A stretch of DNA of 64,000 nt from Ophioderma brevispina (GCA_023653785.1 JAMKCH010084889.1:1-64000); one strand, 5' to 3'; shown: positions 36,656 to 48,778, numbered from the stretch's first letter. Translations and numbers: made by a program. The notes: generated from the sequence alone by a model not told the origin.

Positions 36656-38060
36656 TGAGTGAGCATTGATATTTAACAAATCGACACAATTGTGTCATAT
36701 CGTGTCATTGAGGTAAAAAACAACAATTTCATGCAATATAAAAACTTCAAAGTACAATTATAAAAAGATACACATCATACACATCATCCGTACATGTATC
36801 AAACGAGGTAAACTTATTGATTGCAACAACACACATAGAAAACACATGTCTACAGAAAAAAAAACTACAAGAGTTATGCTGATATATTAGTTCATAATTA
36901 TAATACACATCATGCACTGATGAAAAAGTTCATCACCCGTCCATGTATCAAGGAAGAATAATCAATTTCAACAGTTTCAATTACTGCCAATCAACAATCA
37001 CATCAGAACACGCAAACACAAGATCCCTATAAAAATGCCAAGACACATCATTTTTATTCTAATCCCCGATCCCGCAGCGGGTGTTGTTATTATTATTAAA
37101 GATTTATTAAAGTCTTAAAATGTTTAATATTTAGTCGACCAGGTTATACTGAGCTGATTTGAACCAAAGTAAAGAGGTGAGGATAAAGAAAGAGGAAGGG
37201 GAAGACAAATAAAACAAACATCTACGTACTTAAGCATGCTTGGTGCATTAATCAGTAGAACTTGGAACGACTTAAATTGTGGTATACTTACGTAATCACC
37301 TTTGTTCTCAAACCCAATGAAGAAAGGCAGATGAAATTTGAACAATAAGTGGGGAAAATGTTAGGCTTTAAGAATATAATGCAAAATTTCAACATTTTAA
37401 AAATAATTTTGAGATTATAGCACCAAATTAGAGGATTGCGTTTATTTTTGGACATGTATGTATATCCCAGCTACCCTAGACCATTACCCCTAACCTATAT
37501 ATCATGCTATTACTATTAAACCATGCCTGGGTAGGATGAAGCCACGGTAAACTCTAGTAGAAGCCCACAACAATTCTGACGTTTACATTGATTGCCTGGC
37601 TTGGGTATAAGGGTGAAAGACTAATTAGAACCATCTAGTGGCTGGGTCCCTCCAAAGTTTCCCGCAGAATAGCTTGAAAACACGTTTTATCAGGTAAAGA
37701 TTGGCGAGTGGGAAATGTGGTGTAAGGAATCCATGGCTAACCAGGGAGTCACATCCTTGTGAAGGAGGTCCTCATCTCATAGAGTGTGTATGTTAGGCCG
37801 CTGCAGTTGCCCGTAGCCAATGCTCTTAGGCGTTCAAGAGTCAGGTTGTTTTGTAATTCCGCCCAAAGATGGGTGGTACACTCCATTCAAGGCTAAATAA
37901 TAAAAACCCTAACTCTAAACACTAACCGTAATTTTTAACCATACAATTTTGTGATTATGCTCATTAGAGCCCACAAATCGCTTAAAAGTTGCACAGATGT
38001 CAAAACTGAATGAGATAACAAGAATACATGTGTTAATACACTTTTGTAAATATACAATAC
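36656..38060. other. Intronic, no supported gene
   Basis: Short GTGA repeat at ~36,645-36,662, otherwise plain. Expected location for the missing B2+linker exon of module 3, but only a weak relic at 37.3 kb was seen. Confidence 0.4.
37294..37345 (-). pseudogene. Possible relic of a Cys-domain exon end
   Basis: A strong donor (GATTAC|GTAAGT) follows minus-strand sequence reading FHLPFFIGFENKGDY, which recalls the LxxGFENW end of Cys exons. The phase (0) does not fit the module and no acceptor or upstream cysteines are visible, so it is at best a fragment. Confidence 0.2.
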
Positions 38061-38221
38061 CTGTTGTTTCTACATCAAAGTTAGGTTTACACTCCGGTAT
38101 TGGCACAGTGAAGTTTTCAAGTACAGGGACATGGTGGTTGATGTCATCAATGGTGAGGATGAGCTTCATATCAAGAGTAAACTTCATCACACCAGAGCTC
38201 TTATATTTAGTGACATTAAAT
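38061..38221 (-). CDS. Exon: B1 segment of module 3 (phase 2 to 1)
   Basis: This 161-nt exon has an acceptor GTTTATTTTAG and donor AACAG|GTATTG. It encodes FNVTKYKSSGVMKFTLDM, KLILTIDDINHHVPVLENFT and VPIPEC, then a short tail. It has the same strand pattern as other B1 exons and the terminal I-P-x-C, but the C-x4-C pair is replaced by T and N. Two N-x-T sequons (NVT, NFT) are possible glycosylation sites. Its phase-1 end needs a B2+linker exon that I could not place with confidence. Confidence 0.75.
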
Positions 38222-39803
38222 CTAAAATAAACAAAAGTACAAAAGTCAAATCTGTAAGGTTGTGTTTTGTTCAATGCTTTGGGTCATTCTCATGAGTCAT
38301 TTTAATATAAATATATCTCTAAAATATACTGCCCTTCAACCCATCGGCCGGAAGCAATCTCAAAATTGACCCCATGACCTGCAAATGAGGTCAAATGAGG
38401 TCACCTACCCAGCAAGTTTAATGATCTATGACAAGTTATGCACTGAAGACAATCAAACGAGAACAAATCTTTGTTTAAAAGAACTGATAATAAGTGTCAC
38501 TTAAATTGAATAACTGGACTATCGTTGTTTCAAAGCATCGTCGTTTCTGATATGAACTCAAATAAACAAGACTTGTATTGGAATTGAAATCAAGTTTTGG
38601 ACGTGATATTGCACCTTGAGTTAAAATACATTAAAATGAATTAGAAGTCCACTTCAAACACTTACATGGAAAATCTATGACCACAATAATCCATGTCCAT
38701 TGCTTTAAAAGTTCTCTTCCACTTTATACGTATTAAGAGAATTTACAGTTCAAAAAATATACACTGCTTTCTTCATAATTAAAATAATACTTATTGTAAG
38801 TGAAACCACGCCACACCTGTCCTCATCTGTGAGATTCTACTCACCTCTACTGAATTCAAACCTTTCATTAGGTATGTGTGAATTCACAAATCAGAACAGT
38901 TTGGAATTTATAACCCTTCTTCAATGCACTGTGTCTCTGAACAGAAGTGTCGAAGTGAGATGGGATGAAAAGCATTGTGAAGAGTAGGAAATGCACCTTT
39001 AAAAAAGTGTCAACGTCATGATGAACATATGCCGTTTATATTCTTAATGTTTTGTTTCCAATCCTGCGTTTTTATTGAAACACGCTGTATAATAATATCA
39101 TCCGATATTTGTATAGCACTTTTTCCAGAATTCAAAGCAAAATCATCACAATAATTTCACTTCACTTGGACCGCCAGCTGGTCAAGCACACAATCCTAAC
39201 AGCACATAGACTGTGATATTTTCCATAACAGCTACCCGAATATCGCTGGGGTTGATGACGCAAGCAATATAAAGTGGCTTGCTCAAGTACACATGTTGGC
39301 CGCCATTAATAGTACTATTGACATGGCGACGGTTAGTTACTGCCCCCTCCCCCATGTTCTGATTTTGGAGGCGATGGTTAAAAAATTGGTTTGGTAACCA
39401 ATCCTGGTAAATCCGCACCCCCAATAAATTCCTGGATACGGGTCTGTTGACCGCAGCAGGGCTCGAATTATGATCCCTGCACTTTTCTACCGGACCACAT
39501 CACGTCATGCTCTCACTGCCTATGACACAATTACACGTATGCCTTGCAACCTCTTGCTGCACACAATGAATTGTCAATTGGAAGTCAGAAGCCTCTATCA
39601 AACAGTTACATTTCATGGGATGGGTAATGTATTCTGGTGGTCCACAGGCGAGTTCCAGGTAACCCTAGACTAACAGTGTGCATCCAATGCAGCAAACGTT
39701 TGCTTAAAGCTGATATTTGGCGGCTAACAATCTGAAATTGCCACATATAAAATGCCTATTCTAGCTGATTCAATTTGTAAAAATTGAGCAAGAAAAAACT
39801 TAC

Positions 39804-39846
39804 ATCAATGAAAATGTATCACCCATATAGAGTACTTTCTCTGTTC
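39804..39846 (-). CDS. Mini-exon of module 3 (phase 1 to 2)
   Basis: This 43-nt exon has an acceptor TTCTTACAG and donor TGAT|GTAAGT. It encodes TEKVLYMGDTFSL with carried bases at both ends. It bridges the phase-1 end of the Cys exon at 40.8 kb and the phase-2 start of the B1 exon at 38.2 kb. It corresponds to the C-terminal tail that is encoded within the Cys exon in modules 1, 2 and 4. A parallel 40-nt mini-exon exists in module 6. Confidence 0.72.
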
Positions 39847-39889
39847 CTGTAAGAAAAAAATGTATGAATTTATGTCTAATGTGAAAAAT

Positions 39890-40735
39890 CATCATCAGGT
39901 TTCAGGTTTATTTCCATCTCATTGCACATGTACAGAAAATATAAATATTGTAACAAATGTGAAATATGAACATGATATTTAATAGAATAGATTTACATAT
40001 AAAAAATATATAATAGTGGCACCCATGCATAAATTACACATTAACATAAGTATGAAACTTAATTTGATAAGGCATAAAAATACAATGATAAATTACGAGC
40101 ACACGGAGAAAGTAAGGGTGCTGACCAAAATTACAATTTTGATAATTTTGAGAATGAAGATGATAATTATTTTTATCTGCCTAAAATAATGGCACAGTAT
40201 TTGATGTAAGGGATGACAAGTGTATTATATAAGATAGTCAGTGAATCAAGGGGAAGAAATGGTTTGACTTTTCTGATGATACCGTTGTATTTAGAAATTA
40301 TTTTAGTAACATGTAAAGTGTGCGATTTCCAAGACATGTCATCATCATTTAAAACGCCTAAAATTTAGTTGCGTTAACTTGTTCAAGTGGTTTATTGTCG
40401 ATAATAATTTTAATATAATTTGACAGTAATGGTTATGTTTATTTCTGAAAACCATAAAATTATGTTTTTTTAATTTTAGAGAAAGTTTATTTATTTTAAA
40501 CCAATTAGATTTTTGGGTTAATTCTTTATTTAAAGTTAGAATACAAAATATTAGTATCATCCGCGAACATAATAAATTGAAGATAAGGCGAGCACTGAGG
40601 GAGGTCAATAATATAAAGTAGAAATAAAATGGGTAATAGAATCGCGCCTTGCGATACGCTGCAACTGATCGAAGAAGTGGTATTGGTTATAATCAACAAA
40701 TTATAAACACTTAACTATTCTTAACTTAATGTTCA
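39890..40735 (-). mobile_element. Decayed LINE reverse-transcriptase fragment, CR1/L2-like
   Basis: Inside the intron between two module-3 exons, the minus strand reads SCSVSQGAILLPILFLLYII near 40,600-40,690. It is followed by FIMFADDTNILYSN, the RT block with the FADD catalytic motif. After a frame shift come NEL-TQKSNWFKINKLSLKLK and a K-HNFMVFRNKHN block typical of this LINE group. Stops and shifts show it is dead. It lies in the same orientation as the host gene. Confidence 0.75.
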
Positions 40736-40751
40736 AAGTAGGTAATACATT

Positions 40752-40755
<4 letters not shown>

Positions 40756-40826
<71 letters not shown>
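40756..40826. repeat. (AT)n microsatellite next to a splice donor
   Basis: About 35 uninterrupted AT dinucleotides lie in the intron, a few bases from the donor at 40,833. Any open frame across the tract is low-complexity and not coding. Confidence 0.95.
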
Positions 40827-40829
<3 letters not shown>

Positions 40830-40833
40830 TTAC

Positions 40834-41040
40834 CCCAAGCATAATTAAAGACATTTGCCTCAAACACATATTTCTCCACACCAACAGAGAAAGTGTAATC
40901 ACAAGGATTGAAGTCAATCCAAGTTGTCACAGAGCATACAGCCAGCTTCAAGTCCAGGCTACGACAACAATGCAGTCTGGTGCAGGTATCACCTGACAAA
41001 GCACAAGAGTCAAGACCGGAAACAAGTCTAGCATCACAAC
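40834..41040 (-). CDS. Exon: six-Cys domain of module 3 (phase 1 to 1)
   Basis: This 207-nt exon has an acceptor GGATTTTTCAG and donor TGGG|GTAAGT. The cysteine pattern is C-x10-C-x6-C-x4-CC-x20-C, followed by SVGVEKYVF. The first interval is shorter than in other copies, and an extra cysteine (LAVCSV) lies in the 20-residue interval. It ends in phase 1 rather than 2, and the missing piece is supplied by the 43-nt exon at 39.8 kb. A long (AT)n tract starts six bases inside the intron. Confidence 0.85.
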
Positions 41041-41434
41041 CTGAAAAATCCAAATTCTGAAGGTTTGTCACTATGACCAATTTGTTTTTGTCTGCTAATT
41101 TTCAAAATTAAACGTTCTAATCCTAACCTTTACTCAGTGCTTACTCTAATTTAGCTTCCTCTTACCATAACCCTAAAATTATAGAATCAAACCTAAGTGC
41201 ACATACCTTTGAAATTCCAGTAAGAAATGGGTTTGAAATACATACACAGTTACAAGAAAATAAGAATCTTGAAAGTGAATTGACATAATAGTTAGCAAAC
41301 ACTCCTTTCCTAAATTCTATGCATTGTCTATGAATGAGCTTCATTATCATTAATAGCATAAATTGTACAATTGCATCATTAAGATAACGAGTACAGGTAA
41401 GTGTTAAATCTTCAATGAGACTTGGTTAACCTAC

Positions 41435-41575
41435 CGTCCTGTGGCGGAGGCAGCGTACATCCCTTTTCTCCATTAAGTATGTCCTGCAGTCCAAGCTTTC
41501 TTATGATTGCATTAATAGCAAACTGACTGGCAACATTGTTGACATGCTTCACAAATGCAGCTACTGTGTCATTAC
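41435..41575 (-). CDS. Exon: fused B2 and linker of module 2 (phase 1 to 1)
   Basis: This 141-nt exon has an acceptor CTTGTATAG and donor GACG|GTAGGT. It encodes NDTVAAFVKHVNNVASQFAI, then IIRKLGLQDIL, then a linker with one cysteine and a Pro-rich end (CTLPPPQDG). It matches the end of the 50.6-kb exon plus the 48.7-kb linker exon, so an intron present in module 1 is absent here. The symmetric 1-1 phase means skipping it would keep the frame. Confidence 0.82.
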
Positions 41576-42756
41576 CTATACAAGGAGATATAAGGAAAAC
41601 GTTCTATCTGAAATCACCTCTAAAGGTGTAAAGGATTTTATGGCAAAACTTTGCTCAATTAATGAGGACCACCAAAAAAAAAAGACTTGGAGAGAGCTGG
41701 AGTAAATTTATGCTTAAATAATATTTCAACTTAATCGTCGGTTGCTCGCTGGTTCTATCCGGTTATTTCTGGCTGGAAGTATTCTCAGGGAGTCTATAAT
41801 AATGGGAGAGGAACTAACCCCGTCTGGGTGACGCCTCTGTCCGACTGTTTCTCAATGTTGAGGGCAGTATTCGATTTTTAGTGGACTTGATGAGGGCTTG
41901 ATAAGAGTGGCCCAAATTGTAACATTTACATGTTCAATGACACTGTTATAGAAGATAAAATCTAAATCTAAGATAGTAAGCGATGTTTTTCTGATAAGTA
42001 TTGTTTTTAAGATGATGAAATCGCGATTTTTTGGATATAACTTTCCGTATGTGTTGCAATCAAGAGCAATCCTGTAGGACTTTCACCAGTCTACCTAAGT
42101 CATTATCATAACCATGTTATCCCCATATTGCGCGGGGGCGCTATAACAGCAGTTCCCTGGTTTTGTACGTGCTCAGTATAGGAGTTTCACAGGCCTGGTA
42201 GTCTGTATTGTTCTAGGCAATGAAACACTGAACAACCACCATGTTCCGCCGGTGAACTAATGGCTGAGGTTAAAGCCGCCTCTTAGTTCCCGTCTCCAAG
42301 TAATTCACCTGTGACTCATTTAGAGTGTCCTCTGTACACAGGTCCCCCCCCCCCCCGCTTGTATGTTTATGCCAATCAGTCTACACCGGGCTAGTACTGA
42401 GTAGACACGGATGAACTACCCACTAGACGCACACTCCCAGGCCAGGATTCCATGTATTTTTGCCACATAGTGTACACGAAGCGACTGTCTGCATCGTCAT
42501 GGAGTACCTATGTGGTTTCATCGACTTTCAGCGCATAAGGTTATTTCTTGGGGGGGTCTACGTTTTTTTGCCCAAATTTCGATTGCAATTTTCTTGACTT
42601 TACCAATATGTTACATATGTATGTTGTATATCTTATTGTAGCCCATGTTGAAAAGTTGTGAAAAAATGGTAATTATTTTGATCTTGTTGCCATGGTAACT
42701 GAACAGGGCCTCTCATTGGCTAAACACGGGAACAAACGTAACTTTTTATATTTTCC

Positions 42757-44683
42757 GATCAATATTGTGCCAAGTCCGATAATTTTTAAAGTTTTCAAGA
42801 TATACATTCTGTTGTCTAGGTCTTGCTTTCATTTAACACATTGCTTGTAAACAACCGTTTAAATGGGTGAGATAGAACGCCCGAAAGACGTAAAACCCCA
42901 AACCAAAAGTTGCAGTTTTCAATGGGCATTGCAGTGTACTGCGACACGAACACGCTGACCACAATCAATATTACAAGTAGGCTTTCTCGCTCATTCAGTC
43001 GGAAATCCTCTTTGTGTAAAACCAATCCACACGTATGTTATATTAGCCTCCGTTTTGTGATTACAAATATTATTTTGTTTCCCAATTTTATTTAAGAAAT
43101 ATTTCTCACGGGAAAAGTACTTTGTTTACTATAAAAAGGAGAATGTGGAATTCCCCTAGTGCTGTGTTGAGATATGCACCTGTTGTTTACAACTAGAGGT
43201 GAATGGGAAATCCCCAAGATGTAAATTTATAAACTGAGTCAACTTGTTTATGATTTGAGATAAAAAAATATCGCATAATTTGGGGGTTTCCCCATGATGT
43301 TATTTATGTAAGATGGTGCAATGCAGATGATGTCATTTATGTGAGACCCCATTGGTCAGCTAGTGCAAGGTTATATTTATGCTTGATGATGCTGTAATGA
43401 TTAGTATTCTAATTAATTATTAATTATTCTGTTGTCTTTGAAGCCAAAATTGCTGGGAATCAAAATAGGCTTCCAAATTGCGGACAGATAGTAATCGTGG
43501 TGATATAATGTGGAATATTAGTGTCGTCGAGGGACTTATTCAACCTTGTCGTCTTGAACTGCTGGACAAAAGTTAGCTTCAAGACTTCAAGACGATGCCC
43601 ATGGCTTTTGTTACCCTTGGAATTATATTGCATGCTGTCATTTCGGAGTCTTTACTGTGAGGACATATCATCGTTGAACTGCAACGCTTCTGTTAACTCT
43701 GGACATTAGTGGACTCTAATAAGTATCATGATCTTAAATCATTGTATGTAATTTTATTATGTGCAATGTTGTTTTGGACATACCAAATTCTTTAACCAAT
43801 CTGATTAAAATCATTAACCCTTGTCCTCCCAAGCCTTTTTTACACGGTTTGGGGGTGAGAATTTGTTAAAAAGCACCCAAGGCTTATGAATTTGATACCA
43901 GTGGATAGCTATGGGCCTCCCCTTTCTATTGGTACCAAAATAAGTACCAACATATCAAGTGTGGTGTCCCAATGGCGTCATCAAGTCCTTGAGTCGGGAA
44001 AATCGGTATTTTCCACAGAAAATAGGCGAAAATCCAATTTTGCGCCAAAAAGTTAGAAATATCGGATTTTCATGCGGTTTTCAGCTCTAAATGATGGTAA
44101 TTGAACATAAACATTTAGAGTCATACTGTGCATATTTTAAAAAAAGCACAATAAAATATCCTTGGGTGGCAACCACCCCCTACCCTTCGACTTTGACGGC
44201 ATACCCTAACCCTGGCGAAGGTGCTAATTTCACAACTTTTCCCTAAAATGACCACAAAGGATGAGAGAACAATTACCAAGAAGTATTTTACGAAAGCTTT
44301 TGGCATTTTAGGGTACCACAGCGAAGTTCACGGGGCGGGGGGATTAACCCCCTCCTTGGTAAGGCGATGGTTAAATCAGTGTTATTATATAAAAATTTAG
44401 ATCATTTGTGCCCAAAGCTCATTTGTTTGTGTTTAAAGGGTATTTCTGACCTTTGACGTCCACGAGACATAACACGTATTATTGAGTTGTACCACACATG
44501 CAGTGCCCATTGAAAGATTCAATCACTGCAACTTTTGGTTTGGGGGTTTACGTCTTTCAGGCGTTCTATCTCAGCCATTTTTGCACGCCTTTTTGAGGTG
44601 CTAAATGAAAGAGCAAGACCTAGGAAACAAAATGTATATCTCGAACACTTTAAAAATTATCGGACTTTGGCATAATACTGATC
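42757..44683. mobile_element. Inverted-repeat pair, possible foldback element
   Basis: 42,757-42,945 and 44,485-44,683 are inverted copies over ~190 bp, sharing GTCTAGGTCTTGCTTTCATTT, GAGATAGAACGCC and AACCAAAAGTTGCAG. The 1.5 kb between includes the dispersed repeat at 44,160-44,400. No transposase was seen. Confidence 0.6.
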
Positions 44684-44804
44684 GAAAAACATGCCGAGAT
44701 GTTTTTGGTGCCAACTGTACATCTTTGGTGCCTTCTGCCTGCAAATCGACAAACGCCCTTCAATTGAATTTCTCTTTTATGCCTGGGCAGTTTCAATAGG
44801 TAAC

Positions 44805-45063
44805 ATATTTACACTTTTGCTTGTAATGTAATGATTGTTGGTGTGACACATTTGTGTTCAACAATTGTGTGTAACGGCTACTCTTGTAACTGAATTAAAC
44901 GTATGTTTGTGATGTAATGATTGCTGGTGTGAGACATTTGTGTTCAACAATTATATGTAGTGGCTACTCTAGTAACGGAATTATACTTATGCTTGCATTG
45001 TAATGATTGCTGGTGTGACACATTTGTGTTCAACATTTATGTGTAGCGGCTACTCTGGAACAA
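44805..45063. repeat. 86-bp tandem repeat, three copies
   Basis: GTAATGATTG-T/C-TGGTGTGA starts at 44,828, 44,914 and 45,000, giving an exact 86-bp period. It lies in the intron just below the 45.2-kb exon. Confidence 0.85.
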
Positions 45064-45177
45064 TATCTGTTCATCCTTGAGAACCCAGAGAACTTCGTAA
45101 AATCATGTCAATTCGGTGAAGTTGTGTCCCTACCCCACAATTATCTGTAACATTCACAATTTTAAAGTTTATCTTAC

Positions 45178-45329
45178 CTGGAAGATTAAAAGTGCTATAT
45201 TGGCATCTGGAGACATGGATAAGAGCTTCCTTCAATATGGTAACATGACGACAAATGTCCTCAATGCAGAATTGTGATCCGAGACCAATTGTATATGTCC
45301 CTTGCTCCCCATCTTGATCAATACGATAG
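45178..45329 (-). CDS. Exon: B1 segment of module 2 (phase 2 to 1)
   Basis: This 152-nt exon has an acceptor ATATTTCAG and donor CCAG|GTAAGA. It encodes YRIDQDGEQGTYTIGLGSQF, then C-IEDI-C, a hydrophobic strand, and VSRC before NLPG. It aligns with the first half of the 50.6-kb exon, including the C-x4-C pair. The intron falls inside the Gly of the LPG motif, at the point where B1 and B2 are split in this gene. It ends in phase 1, as the 41.4-kb exon requires. Confidence 0.82.
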
Positions 45330-46027
45330 CTGAAATATAGATCATTAAACCTCATTTGGGAAAGCATGCAGACAACCAGGTATGTGACAATATTGACCAA
45401 AATGAAAAACCAAATTGATCCATCCAAATATTATTAACACTGAAGATTGTCAAGATAACAAACTGCAACAGCTAGTTTCTCTTTATGCGTATCTATAATC
45501 GCAACTACAGAGGAGCAACTATCAAGCCCACAAAAAATGTCCAGCTACTCTAATTTTGTTTGAAAACAAAAACAAAAATTAGGATTGCAAAAAGCACCTA
45601 AAGCGCCTGAAATGGGTGCTTTTTGAAAAGTTGGAAGAAAACAAGCACTCACATTACACATATTTTACTCTCAAAGTAGTAATAAACAAAAGTAAAAATC
45701 AGTGATCGAACTACCTTCCCTAAATTTTGTCTGCTTGGTAATGCTGATCTGAATATTTTGTTTTTATCCAGTCATAACATTTACCCATACCCTATTTACA
45801 CATTTTAATGTACATCACTTTAAAACTTCAAACCTTTATAGGAGCCAAATTGCTTCTGGTTCAAAGTGGTCCACAACAACCTAAACCTCCTACAATAATA
45901 ATTACAAATTAGTCTTCTGTGCAAAATTGTTGCAAAACCTAATTCCCATTCATCAATAAAAGTATGCTTATATTTTTTTTTTTTTTTTTCCCAGCTCATG
46001 CCTTACATAATATTGAAACTCTTTTAC

Positions 46028-46262
46028 AATGACAACCCTGTGTCAGTTGCCATGGTAATGTCAAAGAGTTCGTAAGTTTTGTGCCATCCATCAACCCCTA
46101 ATGAGAGTTGGAAGTTACAGACATCTAGGTCCACACTGAATAACACAGGGCGTCTAGTGACAATAAGATCCATCTCTGCACAACAGCTTATGCCAGTACA
46201 GCTATAATGGACATGACAAGTGATAAAATCTTGTAGATGTGGCATCTCAACTTGTGGGCAGT
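46028..46262 (-). CDS. Exon: six-Cys domain of module 2 (phase 1 to 2)
   Basis: This 235-nt exon has an acceptor CTTTCTCCAG and donor CATT|GTAAAA. It reads CPQVEMPHLQDFITC, then C-TGIS-CC, then FSVDLDVCNFQLSLGVDGW. The spacing is 13-5-4-0-20, identical to module 1. The tail (ITMATDTGLS) parallels GEGLSF of module 1. The donor is weaker than its neighbours but is the only one keeping phase 2, and the next exon then completes a TT+C Phe codon. An inverted-repeat transposon begins about 50 bp upstream of the acceptor. Confidence 0.85.
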
Positions 46263-46313
46263 CTGGAGAAAGAAACAGATTTAGGGAATTAATAATTGTC
46301 AAACACATAATAA

Positions 46314-47171
46314 AAACACACCTAAAAAGTAACCACCCCCAAAATTTGTCTGTCAAGTTAAAATATGGGATATAATTGCAAGCGGTGTTTATTTACACCT
46401 CATTTGTAGCGATCGATGGAGTATTGTAGAAGTTATGCCCACTTGACCGAACCCACCCCAGGATTTAAAAGTTGCAGTAAATCCTATTGACAACCATATT
46501 GTTACAAATTGATGAAATCAGTGCAATCCTCTTCTTCTCTGCATGAGTAATTCTTCTCTATAGGGCTAACTGCAACAAAGTAGCTAACTACTCTGTGAAA
46601 ATAGACTGACCGGCGATTAAAGACCAAATGAGGCATTTTCAAAAGTCACAAATGTGATATCATTACTTCGGCTGATTCAAACACTTAACTTAAAGTTGAG
46701 TCTTCATTAATGTGTGAATCCAACACACTTAACATTAATTTCTTATGGCACTTATTCAGATCGTCTGAACTTTGAATGCTAACTGGTATGTCGTGCAAAT
46801 TCTTCGTCCAAATGTTGTACCATATGCTGCTGCCCGACTTCACTTGACCGAACCCACCCCAGGATTTAAAATTGCAGTAAATCATATTGACAATCATACT
46901 TTTACAGATTGAAATCAGTGCAATCCTCTTCTTCTCTGCATGACATATTCTCCTTCTCTATAGGGCTTACTGCAACTTTTAAATCCTGAGGTGGGTTCGG
47001 TCAAGTAAGCATAACTTCAACAATACTTCATCAATCACCACAAATGAGGTGTCAAAATGCGCGTATATAAACACCGCTTCCAATTATATCCCATAATGTA
47101 TAATGCGATGTATCGTTTGAACTTGATAGAGAGATTTCATGGGTGGGGAGTTACTTTTTTGGGTGTGTTTA
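46314..47171. mobile_element. Long-TIR MITE, ~860 bp
   Basis: The ends are inverted copies (AACACACC...AAAAGTAAC; then ATGGGATATAATTG; then ACTTGACCGAACCCACC). An internal block (ACTTGACCGAACCCACC...CTTCTTCTCTGCATGA) is also duplicated directly at ~46,440 and ~46,845. It lies ~50 bp from the acceptor of the module-2 Cys exon. Confidence 0.75.
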
Positions 47172-47304
47172 CTAACATTTAATACCAAATATGATCTGCC
47201 CATGTCAATTTCACTGCATGCTGCAGCATACATTTTATGACCCCGTTTGATGTATTGGAGTAGTTAGGAGGGAGCTAAAAATCTAAAAACAAATCTGAAG
47301 TATA

Positions 47305-48187
47305 CCGTGTGAGTCAAAATGATTGTTCCCCAAATATCCTGATTTTTTCTTGTCAAACTGTGCAAGGTAGCTCTTAAAATTGTAAATACTTCAAAAGTAC
47401 ATTTAAATAGATTTCACAGGAATTTTGAATTTTTCATTTTGGTTCAGGCAATCAATATCTGCACTCATTTAAATAAAGGCCCTCAGATTTGCCTTTGTAC
47501 AAGATTCTATTGATTTGGTAATTGAAGCGCAAATTTCAAGTGGGATAACTAATGTGTGCTTTACACACTCTGGTGGATAAATGGTAAGAAATACCCAATG
47601 AGTACAACACAGGCCAGTTATTAAGTTGGGATTAATGCAACAACAAGTGTAATTATATTTTGACTGTTTAGAATTCTTCCAAAGTTTGGAATGAACTCGT
47701 TTTTAACTATTAACTAAGGCAAAACAAAAAGATATTGAAAAAATACACACCAAAACCAGGTTTCAATTTAAGTGATACACCTTAGTTGGCTAAAGGTCAA
47801 AGGTCAGACTTTTTGGAACAATTTTCTTTCATGATAAATATTAATAAGTCTGTGCATCACTGTGGTGAATAAATGCAACAAACAAGAAAGTTCTTTACCT
47901 ATCTCGTTTTTCTAGGATCCTGGTTTGTGAAATACACTGTTAACATGTTTATTCATCTTCTATATGGTTTTAATACTGTACTAAATTTGTACAAGCTGCA
48001 TTTCGGGAGCCCTCTAAAAATGAGGCCATAACTTGAAAATAAAATGCATGAATCTCGGGATTTTTGACATGGTGATTAAGAAGTAATTATTTGTTCATAT
48101 AAAGTATGTAATAATATTCTAAAAAAGATTACAAATATTTCTAATATTTTTTGTTTCATCGGGGAACAATCATTTTGACTCACACTG
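47305..48187. mobile_element. Tc1/mariner-like non-autonomous element, 883 bp
   Basis: The TIR is CCGTGTGAGTCAAAATGATTG on the left and the complement of CAGTGTGAGTCAAAATGATTG on the right. A TA dinucleotide lies on both sides. It has no transposase frame. Family assignment rests on the TA target and TIR form. Confidence 0.75.
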
Positions 48188-48708
48188 TAGAGGCAAAAAC
48201 CATTGTTGAGTTGGCTTGGAATGACCTTGGCTTTTAATGACATTTGACCTTCTTTATTCCTTATTATATGCCACTTGTAACAATAATTTTAACCATCATG
48301 TTTGCATTACAAAGTTATGTTCAATTTAAAGTAAGACTATATTTTACAAACAAGTGGAGAAAATGAAGGCTTAAGGTCGTACTGATATATTTACAGGTTC
48401 ATGCTGAACATCAAACACTTTGTGTGAGCAGCAAGGCTCTATTACATGACAAATACTCATCACCATCAACACTATAAGGCAATAATTACCAACTTCACTT
48501 AATACACATATCCTTAAAATGACATGCAGGAGATATGCCATTTACTTACCAATCCATGGGAAAAGAAGACAAAGGACAACAGAGCATAAGCTAGCTATTC
48601 TACATACAAAGGTTGCTGGGGATACAGATGATGATGAGGACGACAATGACGATGGTGGTGATAGTGATGATGATTAAAGTCAAATGATCTATCAATAAAA
48701 AGACTTAC

Positions 48709-48778
48709 CTCCTGTTACTGATCCAGGAATTCCAACCTCACAGACAGGGCCACTTGTGTACTGCTGGAATACATGCTG
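48709..48778 (-). CDS. Exon: linker of module 1 (phase 0 to 1)
   Basis: This 70-nt exon has an acceptor CCTTTTCAG and donor GAG|GTAAGT. It encodes QHVFQQYTSGPVCEVGIPG and a few more residues. It has the single cysteine and the I-P motif of the linker class. It starts in phase 0 after the 50,574 donor. It ends in phase 1 with a carried G, which with AC from the next exon gives Asp before the CP of the module-2 Cys domain. Confidence 0.75.

Noticed and set aside
40733..40834. Extended minus-strand frame running through the (AT)n tract with YIYI repeats
   Set aside because: The frame is the exon plus intron microsatellite; the GTAAGT donor ends the coding part at 40,834.
43521..43709. 62-residue plus frame
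   Set aside because: Length expected by chance; no motif or context.
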